Part shown: positions 28,131 to 35,561 of the stretch, piece by piece
Position numbering within the stretch: the first letter of the stretch is position 1
How the letters are laid out: every line of letters begins with the position of its first letter
Notes under the pieces: generated by a model
Told to the model about the DNA's origin: nothing
Databases searched by the model: none
What the model saw: the letters and a program-made list of their open reading frames with translations, nothing else
Position numbers and translations under genes: made by a program
Origin: Natronomonas salina
GTDB taxonomy: Archaea > Halobacteriota > Halobacteria > Halobacteriales > Haloarculaceae
Assembly: GCF_013391105.1 (NCBI RefSeq)
Contig: NZ_CP058335.1
Span: 3,410,001-3,474,000, forward strand
Length of the DNA stretch: 64,000 bases
Direction: 5' to 3'

Positions 28131-29233
28131 CCATCCACCTCCGCATCGACGCGCTCGGAGTTGTCGAGCACCGGCTGTTCGCGGACGAGCCGCTCTGCCG
28201 CGTCCTCACAGTACTCTTCGCCGTTCCAGAACTCGGCGTTCAGCACGAACAGTTCGACGGAATCCAATCGCCGCGCAGACCACCCGGGGACCTTCTCGAC
28301 GAACTCGGTGCGCACGGTCCGGATGCGGTCATCGAGCTTCTCGAACATCGCCGCCCGGAGCTCGGCCTCCGAGTAGTCCTCCCGTCGAGTGACGAATGGG
28401 TTGAACAGCGGCCCGATCACGGGGAACCGCACGAGCTGCTCGCCTGGCGTGAGTTCCTCCTCGTAGCGATGATAGACCGCCATCCGGTCGACCTCGACGC
28501 CGAGATAGAAGTGGAACTGCCGAGCGCCAGCGAGATCGGCCGGTCGCTGCTCGAGGTACTCCCCGAGCAGTTCACGGAACACGGGGTTGGATTCGACGTC
28601 CGGGTCGTCGAACCGGCTGTCGAGTTGTGCGACCAATCGCTCGACCGGGAACGCCTGCGTCGTCGCGTAGAACGTGAGCGGGAAGTCGAGTTCGTTGTTC
28701 GCGAACTCCTCGGCTTGCTCCTGGACGGTCTGCCAGTCCTCGGCCATCGCGAAGTCCATGTTCGCTGGCTCCAGTTCGACGAACGCCTCCATCGTCCCGT
28801 CCGTCCGCTCGATCGCACCAGCCCCGGGCCAGGCCCGCTCGACGTTGGTGAGTTCCTGGGTCGATTCGTCGACGCTGAACGGCGTGTACTCGACCCAGCC
28901 ACCCTCCGTCGATGGATTCGCGTCGTCGGCCCGATAGCTGTGCGTGACTCGCGGCCGCTTGAACACATAGCGGCCGACGATGCGGAGCCACTCCCAGGCC
29001 GTCAGGTGCGGTGGCGACGCATAGACGGTGGCCACGCCGAGCCCGAACCCGACGAACAGGAGGGTGATGGCGAGGGCGCCGAAGCCGGTGCTGGCGCCGA
29101 TGAACAGGCCCGCGACCGGGAATCCGAGGAGGACGCCGACGTCACCCTCGCGGATGTTCACGATGGGGAGGCGCGTATCCTCCCCGAGGCGATTCATGAT
29201 GCGTCGTGCTGCTGCGCTGTGTTCGTCTGCCAT
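28127..29233 (-). CDS. PrgI/VirB3-like membrane component with VirB4-type N-domain
   Basis: 368 residues. Two adjacent membrane helices (about residues 28-70) follow a short cytoplasmic N-terminus. This is the PrgI/VirB3 layout. The soluble remainder (about 90-368) contains VERAWPGAGAIERTDGTMEAFVELEPANMDFAM and QFHFYLGVEVDR. It has no Walker motifs and looks like the N-terminal, non-catalytic part of VirB4 systems. The reading frame overlaps VirB4 (ATGA) downstream and the VirB6-like gene (TAATG) upstream, so these three proteins are made together. Role: inner-membrane scaffold for the ATPase. Family assignment rests on topology and position. Confidence 0.6.
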   Translation of the reverse strand: MADEHSAAARRIMNRLGEDTRLPIVNIREGDVGVLLGFPVAGLFIGASTGFGALAITLLFVGFGLGVATVYASPPHLTAWEWLRIVGRYVFKRPRVTHSYRADDANPSTEGGWVEYTPFSVDESTQELTNVERAWPGAGAIERTDGTMEAFVELEPANMDFAMAEDWQTVQEQAEEFANNELDFPLTFYATTQAFPVERLVAQLDSRFDDPDVESNPVFRELLGEYLEQRPADLAGARQFHFYLGVEVDRMAVYHRYEEELTPGEQLVRFPVIGPLFNPFVTRREDYSEAELRAAMFEKLDDRIRTVRTEFVEKVPGWSARRLDSVELFVLNAEFWNGEEYCEDAAERLVREQPVLDNSERVDAEVDG

Positions 29234-30363
29234 TAGTAGTATCCAGGATCGTTCTCTGAGCGCCGATACTCGGGGATGCCACCACTGCCACCGCCACCGC
29301 TGCCGTCACCGTCATCGCCTGGTCCCGCTGCCTGGGCCTGCCCTTCCGAACTGTTCGACTGCGACTGCCGGGAGGCGAGTGCCGACCCCGCTGCCGCGGT
29401 CGGTCCCCACCGTGCGCCAGCTGCGGCTGCCGTCGGCCCGGCCAGATACCCAGCCGTCGCGACCGTTCCCGCGAGGACCGCACCACGTCCCGTGCCACTG
29501 ATTGCGCGAGACGCCATCGGCGCGGCGAACTTGAACGTCTTCCAGGTGACGTACAGGGTGATGATCGGCAGCGAGATCACCACGAGGTACTGGGCGAACT
29601 GTCCGCCGAGTTCGAGCTGGTGGTCGCCAGCGAACAGCAGTTCGTAGCCACGGAAGAGGATGGCTGCCGGCAGGGGCAACGCGGCCAGTGGAATGAACTG
29701 GGCGATCAATCGCCGGGCGATGTTCGAGAGGACCGGCAGGTTGCCGTACGCGATGGCGATGCCGAACGGCATGCCGTACAGATAGACGTACAGAAGCAAC
29801 TCCCGGATGATGAACAACGCCTTCAGCGCGACCATCGCGAGCCCTCCTAAACTGGCCATCACGAGGGTCAGCCCCGGTGTGCCGGCCGCCTGGGGGAGGA
29901 TATCGGCGACTACTCCACCGACTTTGCCGATATCTGGCAGTAAACCTACGGTCAATCCTTGAACGAAATAGAGAGCGAGTACCCCCAACCAGTACCATGT
30001 GATTATGAGGAATGCCCCTACCCAAGATGAACGACGAGCTTTGCGAGCTTCGTAGGCACTCCCGTAATTGAATATCCGGATGAAGTGATGTCCTTGGACA
30101 CAGAGGAAGAGAATCAATAGAGCGAAGAACGTCGTCTCACCCGCAACCGTCGATTCGTAGATGCTCTGCCAAAGACCGTCAGACCCTCTCGGTGGAGAAA
30201 AGATCAAATCAATGCCTTCGCCCTCTGGAAGTGGTGTATCGAATAGTGAGATAGAAGCTTCATGCAGCCCAGTAACCAACTCTTCAACGAACCACTCAGT
30301 AATCTGGTCGACAATATCCTCAAACCACTTAATCCCGAAGTCGGAAAACGGTATCTCGGCCAA
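29233..30363 (-). CDS. VirB6/TrbL-like polytopic membrane protein (TTG start)
   Basis: 376 residues with about seven or eight membrane helices between residues 65 and 300, and a Gly/Ser/Ala-rich cytoplasmic or external tail. An amphipathic N-terminal segment (IKWFEDIVDQITEWFVEEL) precedes the helices, as in haloarchaeal and Gram-positive VirB6 relatives that form the channel. The first codon appears to be TTG at 30363, directly abutting the TAG stop of the upstream lipoprotein gene. I find no ATG or GTG in the first 40 codons. Coupled to the next gene by TAATG. Confidence 0.72.
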   Translation of the reverse strand: MAEIPFSDFGIKWFEDIVDQITEWFVEELVTGLHEASISLFDTPLPEGEGIDLIFSPPRGSDGLWQSIYESTVAGETTFFALLILFLCVQGHHFIRIFNYGSAYEARKARRSSWVGAFLIITWYWLGVLALYFVQGLTVGLLPDIGKVGGVVADILPQAAGTPGLTLVMASLGGLAMVALKALFIIRELLLYVYLYGMPFGIAIAYGNLPVLSNIARRLIAQFIPLAALPLPAAILFRGYELLFAGDHQLELGGQFAQYLVVISLPIITLYVTWKTFKFAAPMASRAISGTGRGAVLAGTVATAGYLAGPTAAAAGARWGPTAAAGSALASRQSQSNSSEGQAQAAGPGDDGDGSGGGGSGGIPEYRRSENDPGYY

Positions 30364-31149
30364 CTACGACACCTCCTTTAGGGAGATCTCGCAACCATCG
30401 TAGGTGTCTGAAGCTGAATACTCGACGTTATATTGTACAGATGATGTTCCACTTACCCCACCACGGATTTTGACCGTCAATGTACCCTCTTGCTGAGTCG
30501 AAGTGCATCGGATGCCATCCCCCTCGAAGAAGAATGGAAATGTACTGCTGAAGAAAGTTCTTCGTTCTCCACCGTTCACTATTAATGGGTCATACCTTCG
30601 ACCGCCCGATTCCGGATCCCATACCCCAGTTCGATCACCTTCTACTTGCTTCGGATTGGGCACGTCCCCTAGGAAGTGCATCTTCTGCATTGCCTCGGGA
30701 CCATTCCCTGTATTCTCCACCACTACTACCGCCTGACTACCTTTCGTTGTCCCAAGCGATTCAGGCATCTCGTCGAGTCGGTTCGCGCCGACGCCGACGT
30801 CAACGATCTCCAACTCGGGCCGAATTACCTGCGTCGTCTCGGCGAGCGTCTCGTCATCAGCAGCGGCGACGAGACGGTACTCACCGGGCGTGTATGGCAT
30901 CGAGATGTCGAACGTAACGCGAGATGCCCCTGTGGCCACGGACGTCTCAGCGAACGACTCACCGGCCGGGTCGATCACGGAGATGGTCTCCGCCTCGAGT
31001 GACTCCTCGAACTCGACGACGAGTTGCTGGTCTTCGACTGCGATCTCGGTGAAGCCACTTGAACTGGTTGAACTACTCTCCGAGCAGCCTGCCAACACTG
31101 TGGCTGCTCCGACGGTACCGAGTACGTCGCGTCGTGTAAGCTTCGTCAT
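30364..31149 (-). CDS. Tat-exported lipoprotein of the conjugation-like module
   Basis: 261 residues from the ATG at 31149, which shares one base with the upstream stop (TGATG). A longer start at 31281 lies inside the upstream gene. The N-terminus TKLTRRDVLGTVGAATVLAGC has the twin arginine, hydrophobic stretch and lipobox Cys expected of haloarchaeal Tat lipoproteins. The mature part starts with a Ser-rich linker and holds two beta-rich domains (VISPAG-like segment and VVENTGNGPEAMQKM). It would sit on the outer face of the membrane next to the channel. The codons at the 3' end are less GC-rich than in the neighbours. No known enzyme motif. Confidence 0.75.
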   Translation of the reverse strand: MTKLTRRDVLGTVGAATVLAGCSESSSTSSSGFTEIAVEDQQLVVEFEESLEAETISVIDPAGESFAETSVATGASRVTFDISMPYTPGEYRLVAAADDETLAETTQVIRPELEIVDVGVGANRLDEMPESLGTTKGSQAVVVVENTGNGPEAMQKMHFLGDVPNPKQVEGDRTGVWDPESGGRRYDPLIVNGGERRTFFSSTFPFFFEGDGIRCTSTQQEGTLTVKIRGGVSGTSSVQYNVEYSASDTYDGCEISLKEVS

Positions 31150-32876
31150 CAGTATCGCCTCCATTCGAACATCGAACCGAGCTGCCGCCCGGCATACCAC
31201 ACCACCAAAAACGGAGCCAGCAAGAGCCCCGTCCGGACGAACAGCTCCAGCCACCCATCGATCGACCCCAGTGCGTGCCACCGCACCATCGCCGAGTCAC
31301 CGGCGTACACGGGATAGCTATCCAGCCACGACGCGGGTTCGTACCGCGCCGTGTAGACACCCTGTTCGGTGAGGTGGACGACCGCCTCGCCGGTCGCGTT
31401 GGTCTTCACTCGCTGCCCGTCGATCTCGACGTACCCCTCGCGTTCGAGGTCCGCGATCGGTGCAATGCGGTCGTCGTCGGCGAGGACGATTGGGTCACCC
31501 GACTCGGCCTCCCGGAGCGTCACCAGGACCGTGATGCCGCTCTCGTTCTCGTCGACGATCTCCGTCGTGAGGTCGCTCTCGCGTATCTCGCGGTCCTCGA
31601 GCGGGCCGAGGAGCTTGGCTTTGGTCCCGTGGACAATGCCGTGGACGGTCAGGTTCTCCGTATCCACGGCCCGGGACTCGATGGCCAGCCCGTAGGTCGG
31701 CTCGTACGATTCGTTGACGACGTCGACGGTCACGTTCTCCGGCAACGCTCCCGCGGGCGAACGGCGCTGTTCGCCCCACGTCCGGATGATCGTCGGCCCC
31801 GCGTGCTCCGGCTTCGCCCGCGGCCCCAGCTTCGACGGATAGGCGTGGACGAAGACCGGCAGGACGTCCGAGTCGACCTGTCGCGAGTCGGTGCTATTGG
31901 ACTCGACCAGCTGGTCCCACTCGGGGTTGCGAGCGGTGAAGAACCGCCAGACGCCTCGGACTCTCTCGTCGCCCGACTCGTCGAGCGTGTACCCCTGCCA
32001 GGGCTCGGTCTGGTGGATCGACACGCCGGTCTCCCCGCTCGGATACTCAGCGTAGTGGACCGACGCCCGCAGGTCGTAGAGGTCGACCGCGATGGTATCG
32101 CGGACCGTGACCGTCTCCGTGAGGACGTCGGTGCCCGTCTCGTTGGCGGGAATCGTCCCGTTCGCAACGGTCGCGTCTCCGCCAGACGCGGGGACGATCG
32201 TCACCGTGATCTCCGCCTCCAGGGTCAGATTCGACGCACTGTCGGTCGCGTACTTGAGGGCCGGCCGGTGACTGCCCGACCCGTTGGCGATCGCTTCGCC
32301 GTCGGCGTACAGCCGCGTCTCCGAGACCTCGTGGCCGGCGACCTGCATCGAGTCGGAGAGCCGCAGCGGATCTCCACCGCCCGAGCCAGCGAGCCGATAG
32401 TCCACGAGGCCCAGCACCTCGCCCTCCGTCGGGACGTAGAACCGTTCGTCGCCAGGCGCCACGTGGGCCCGCGTCGACGGCGAGACGGCGAAGATCGTCG
32501 CGTGGGCGTCCTTGATGTAGGTGCCGTTGGTCGTGTTCGCCGTCGGCGGGTACCGCGAGGTGCTCGCGTCGCCCGGCTCGAACTCGCCGTGAGCGAAGCG
32601 CGTCCAGCGGCTGGCCGTCGACGGCGGCTCGGTGAACGTCAGGTCCGTCCCGTTGGCGACCTGGTGGATCGTCGTCCGGTTCTCGCCGAACGATTCCTGA
32701 TACGCGTCGTTCGAGACGTACGCCTCGGTGGGCTGGCGTGCCCACAGCGTCGCCTCCTCGCTCTCGGACAGCGAGCTGTTGGTCGTCCCCGGCCTGGGTG
32801 GGTCACCACCGACCACGGCCGTCGCAGAGGCGACGAACAGGAGCGCGACACTCAGTGCGATGCCGACCTGCCGCAT
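31149..32876 (-). CDS. Large secreted, C-terminally anchored protein of the conjugation-like module
   Basis: 575 residues from the ATG at 32876, placed one base after the preceding stop; an earlier in-frame start at 32900 overlaps that gene. A Sec-type signal (VGIALSVALLFVASATAVVGG) starts the protein and one helix (LELFVRTGLLLAPFLVVWYAG) ends it. The middle is rich in beta-strands and N-glycosylation sequons (NRT, NGT, NTT, NLT, NST). The C-terminal half includes VTVLREAESGDP and EIDGQRVKTNATGEAVVHL, resembling Ig-like carboxypeptidase-regulatory repeats. Likely a surface adhesin or pore partner for mating contact; I do not recognise a named family. Confidence 0.65.
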   Translation of the reverse strand: MRQVGIALSVALLFVASATAVVGGDPPRPGTTNSSLSESEEATLWARQPTEAYVSNDAYQESFGENRTTIHQVANGTDLTFTEPPSTASRWTRFAHGEFEPGDASTSRYPPTANTTNGTYIKDAHATIFAVSPSTRAHVAPGDERFYVPTEGEVLGLVDYRLAGSGGGDPLRLSDSMQVAGHEVSETRLYADGEAIANGSGSHRPALKYATDSASNLTLEAEITVTIVPASGGDATVANGTIPANETGTDVLTETVTVRDTIAVDLYDLRASVHYAEYPSGETGVSIHQTEPWQGYTLDESGDERVRGVWRFFTARNPEWDQLVESNSTDSRQVDSDVLPVFVHAYPSKLGPRAKPEHAGPTIIRTWGEQRRSPAGALPENVTVDVVNESYEPTYGLAIESRAVDTENLTVHGIVHGTKAKLLGPLEDREIRESDLTTEIVDENESGITVLVTLREAESGDPIVLADDDRIAPIADLEREGYVEIDGQRVKTNATGEAVVHLTEQGVYTARYEPASWLDSYPVYAGDSAMVRWHALGSIDGWLELFVRTGLLLAPFLVVWYAGRQLGSMFEWRRY

Positions 32877-32877
32877 C

Positions 32878-33348
32878 CTAGAACGGGACGAGGTCGACAC
32901 ACTGGGCGACGGGCAACTGCATCAACTGCCCGGCGATGGTGAAGGTCGGACCGAGCAGGACCAACACGGCCGCGGACTTCGCCGCTTGATACTTGTGTCG
33001 CTTGAGGGATTCCACCCGATCGGCCGGCACCGTGAACATCTGGGCGAGCTCGTCGATCTGCCAGACGACGAGCAGGCCCATCAGCCCCAGTGTCGTCGTC
33101 AACTGGACGATCCCCTCGATCATGTTCGGCAGTACCCCTGACTCGCCCGAACAGACGGGATTGTCGGCCTGTGCAGCCACCGGCTGCGCAGTGAAGATTC
33201 CGACCAGCAGCCCGACGACAAGCAGCCCGACGCAGAGACGAGCGAGACTGACGAGACGCGTCGAATCGACGGACACGTTCCGGATAGCACATGTAGGAAG
33301 ACCGCTCCTACAGACACGAGACAACCTCGTTGCGACAGCTTCCGTCAT
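32878..33348 (-). CDS. Small two-helix membrane protein, first gene of the conjugation-like operon
   Basis: 156 residues if it starts at the ATG at 33348; a GTG at 33276 would give 132 residues beginning at the signal peptide. The signal-like segment LARLCVGLLVVGLLVGIFTAQPVAAQA is followed by a Cys-containing turn. Two more helices (GIVQLTTTLGLMGLLVVW and SAAVLVLLGPTFTIAG) flank a basic loop. A TTAATG TATA-like element lies about 30 bases before 33348, supporting the longer form. Topology matches small VirB2/TrbC-like pilin or channel subunits, but similarity is only in layout. Confidence 0.6.
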   Translation of the reverse strand: MTEAVATRLSRVCRSGLPTCAIRNVSVDSTRLVSLARLCVGLLVVGLLVGIFTAQPVAAQADNPVCSGESGVLPNMIEGIVQLTTTLGLMGLLVVWQIDELAQMFTVPADRVESLKRHKYQAAKSAAVLVLLGPTFTIAGQLMQLPVAQCVDLVPF

Positions 33349-33534
33349 ACTTCATCGACGTCATTGAAGCAAGGAAGCATTAACCGGACTAGATATCACA
33401 CAAACTATGTCTCAAACGACATTGTTATATCAGAAATTTATCATCTGATTTAGTGTGATTTAGCTTGCTAAAACTGCACGCAAATCCTGCGAGAACGTGA
33501 CATTGAGGGAGAACGTTTCTCCAGAGAGGATTGC

Positions 33535-33768
33535 TCAGCGCCGCGCGACCGGACAGCAGTCCTCGAGGTCCTGTCGGCGCATCGCCTCCGAGCCACACAC
33601 CGTACAGCGATAGTACACGGCGCCAGTCGGCCGGCCGTGCCTGTCGACCTCCTGGAGCGGGCCATCGACGCGCCGTCTGTCCTCATCGTCGAGGTCGATA
33701 TCTGTCCCGGCCCCTGCACCGCCATTCAACCGTGGGAGGAAGCGCGTACGCTTGGTGATGCAACCCAC
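33535..33768 (-). CDS. Small zinc-binding protein with uncertain N-terminus
   Basis: 77 residues from a GTG at 33768. The C-terminal half (GAVYYRCTVCGSEAMRRQDLEDCCP) has a CxxC and a CC pair that fit a zinc knuckle. An acidic segment DIDLDDEDRRRVDG precedes it. The first codons overlap a relic of an IS200/IS605 right end (33750-33864), so the true N-terminus may have been replaced or may lie farther in, around residue 20. Such small zinc proteins are common in haloarchaeal plasmids and conjugative elements, possibly as DNA-binding accessory factors. Confidence 0.5.
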   Translation of the reverse strand: MGCITKRTRFLPRLNGGAGAGTDIDLDDEDRRRVDGPLQEVDRHGRPTGAVYYRCTVCGSEAMRRQDLEDCCPVARR

Positions 33769-33864
33769 CGACGACCTTCGGGGAGGAAGTTGCCTTCGGG
33801 GGCTGATGGACCGGCCCGATGTCCTACGAAGGAATCCTCGCGCTTCAGCGCGGGGAGGATGTCA
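33750..33864 (+). mobile_element. Solo right end and tnpB 3' relic of an IS1341-type (IS200/IS605) element
   Basis: The plus strand reads, in one frame, GDATHRRPSGRKLPSG and then CPTKESSRFSAGRMS, which is the kind of translated tail found at the 3' end of haloarchaeal tnpB genes. The DNA ends with a hairpin GAATCCTCGCGC-TTCA-GCGCGGGGAGGAT (33832-33860) followed by GTCA, the terminal signature of this element class. No RuvC or zinc-ribbon part of tnpB remains. The terminal TCA (33862-33864) is, on the other strand, the TGA stop codon of the winged-helix gene next door. Confidence 0.65.
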
Positions 33865-34290
33865 CTGACCGTGCTTGACCGACTCGGGACCCAGGCCGGG
33901 ATACGCGACGACCTTGCGGCGGTCCTTCCGGTAGCGGGTGATTTGCCCGTCGGCCTCCATCTCGGTGAGGAGTCTGCTGACGGTCGCCGCCGAGTAGTCC
34001 GTGTTGTCGACGACGTCCTGTTGGAACATCCGGCCACCACGCTCGTCCAGGAGCGCTTGGACGGTCGCTTCGGGAGACTGCGACGACGCGACTGGTGGCG
34101 TGTCGTGGTCCCTCGTCGGGGTGCTGTCGCTGGGAGACGCCGGCGTTTCCGGCTCGTCGTCGGCTGACGTGGTAACGGCGTTGACGAGGTCCCCTAACAT
34201 GTGTTGGGACACCCAGCGCGCTTCGGCGTCATGGACTCCAGGACGGACCTCGGTTCGCTGGTCGAGCTCCCGGTAGCGCGCCGTCCCCAT
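33862..34290 (-). CDS. Winged-helix (MarR/TrmB-like) regulator, 3' end abutting an IS relic
   Basis: 142 residues. The first 70 are polar and disordered, rich in T/S/P/D. Residues about 75-135 hold a winged helix with ATVQALLDERGGRMFQQDVVDNTD, the recognition helix YSAATVSRLLTEMEADGQI, and a basic wing RYRKDRRKVVAYPG. This resembles haloarchaeal MarR/TrmB-type domains at the C-terminus of membrane or regulator proteins. The stop codon is in the last three bases of the IS right-end relic, so the C-terminus was probably cut short or altered by insertion. Likely regulator of the accessory module, next to TFIIB. Confidence 0.7.
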   Translation of the reverse strand: MGTARYRELDQRTEVRPGVHDAEARWVSQHMLGDLVNAVTTSADDEPETPASPSDSTPTRDHDTPPVASSQSPEATVQALLDERGGRMFQQDVVDNTDYSAATVSRLLTEMEADGQITRYRKDRRKVVAYPGLGPESVKHGQ

Positions 34291-34628
34291 CGACGGTGAC
34301 CTGACATTCCATTGGCATCCATAGCTATCTGACGGGTGCGTGGATGCAACCGAGATTCTATTCCCGCGATTAACCGGGAGTTTATACAGGGGTGAACGAC
34401 AGTACCCCTCGATCCATCCGACTATGACCCCATCTGGAGGGAGCGCTCGGACGAGTTCTCCTCCGTTTTGTGCCCTCTTGCACCTCCGATCCGGCTTTGC
34501 GGCATCCGGCCTGCGGCACCTCTCGAGCCGTCCGTGTCGCCGTACTGTCGCGGACCTGGACTCTCTAAGCGTTCAGTGGAGCGATCAGCCGGCAGCTTCC
34601 ATTGAGCCACCCCCGTCGCTACGAGCGT
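34291..34628. other. Intergenic region downstream of TFIIB, with a possible plus-strand TATA box
   Basis: About 340 bases between the convergently oriented end of TFIIB and the start of the winged-helix gene. Upstream of 34290 on the minus strand is the promoter space for the winged-helix gene. A plus-strand AGTTTATACAGG at about 34378-34389 resembles a TATA element, but no convincing gene follows it. A plus-strand open frame across 34340-35017 is the GC-rich antisense shadow of TFIIB. Confidence 0.4.
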
Positions 34629-35561
34629 TCAAGCACACGGGACGTCTTCCAGGTCGCGATACCGCTCTCGGACGGTCACCGTCGAGACGCCCGCCGCGTC
34701 CGCGACCGAGTCCTGATCGAAGTACTCGCCCGTCGTCCGCCCAGCGAGGTACAGTGCGCCCGCCGCGGCCCCCATCGGCTTCTTCCCGTTCGCGACGCGC
34801 CGGTCGTCCGCTCGTTCGAGTAACTCCCGGGCTCGCCGCTCCGTCTCGCTGTGAGCGTCGAGTTCCGAGGCGATCTGCGGGAGGTAGTGTGTGGGCCCAG
34901 CCAGCGGCACCGGAAGGTCGAGCTCGCGATTCAGCACGCCGTAGCAATGACGTATTCGCTCCGCACCGAGCTTCGAGACGGTGGCGATGTCGTCAAATGT
35001 CCGCGGTTGCTCGTTGAGTCGACACACCGCGTAGACACAGGCCGACGCCATCGCCTCGATGGAGCGCCCGCAGAGCAGCCCCTCGTCCTGTGCCGTCCGG
35101 AACAGCTGACACGCTTGGTCGCGGACGCTTCGACTCAACCCCAGCGCACTTATGATGCGTCGGATGTCGACGAACCCTGCGATTCGATTGTTGTCGGCCT
35201 TCGAGCCGACCTTCGCCCGCCGGTGCTCCCGTCGCAGTCTGGAGAGCCGACGCCGCGTGCTGTAGTCCAGTTGCCGCCCGTTGCTATCCCGGTCCCAGCC
35301 GATCTCGGTGCCGATGCCCCGGTCGTGCCGTGCGACCGTGTTCGGCGACCCCGTTCGTCGTTTGCCCGTCCGGTCGTCGTCGAACTCTCGCCACTCCGGT
35401 CCGTGGTCGATCTGCTCGTCGTCGATGACCAGCCCACAGTCCTCACAGACCGTCTCGTGGACGTTGGTCGTCACGCGACCGCTGCACTCCGGACACGTGT
35501 TCTGGTCGGTCTGCTGTCCGTCTTCGTCGAACGTCTGCTCGTAGATCTCTCTCGACGCCAT
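34629..35561 (-). CDS. tfb: Transcription initiation factor IIB (TFB paralogue)
   Basis: 310 residues. Zinc ribbon with Cys at 23, 26, 39 and 42 (CPEC...CEDC). Next come the B-reader/B-linker segment around GPEWREFDDDRTGKRRTGSPNTVARHDRGIGTEIGWD (as separate motifs), then two cyclin repeats with the C-terminal helix-turn-helix DQDSVADAAGVSTVTVRERY. TFB recruits RNA polymerase and recognises the BRE. Haloarchaea carry several TFBs that set promoter choice; this one lies beside a winged-helix regulator and a conjugation-like module, not in a housekeeping context. It probably serves the accessory element or a stress programme. All zinc ligands and HTH are intact. Confidence 0.92.
   Translation of the reverse strand: MASREIYEQTFDEDGQQTDQNTCPECSGRVTTNVHETVCEDCGLVIDDEQIDHGPEWREFDDDRTGKRRTGSPNTVARHDRGIGTEIGWDRDSNGRQLDYSTRRRLSRLRREHRRAKVGSKADNNRIAGFVDIRRIISALGLSRSVRDQACQLFRTAQDEGLLCGRSIEAMASACVYAVCRLNEQPRTFDDIATVSKLGAERIRHCYGVLNRELDLPVPLAGPTHYLPQIASELDAHSETERRARELLERADDRRVANGKKPMGAAAGALYLAGRTTGEYFDQDSVADAAGVSTVTVRERYRDLEDVPCA

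Noticed and set aside
31275-32942. 555-codon plus-strand open frame
   Set aside because: Antisense shadow of the secreted protein at 31149-32876, which has a signal peptide, sequons and a C-terminal helix. The antisense product is Arg-rich and not acidic.
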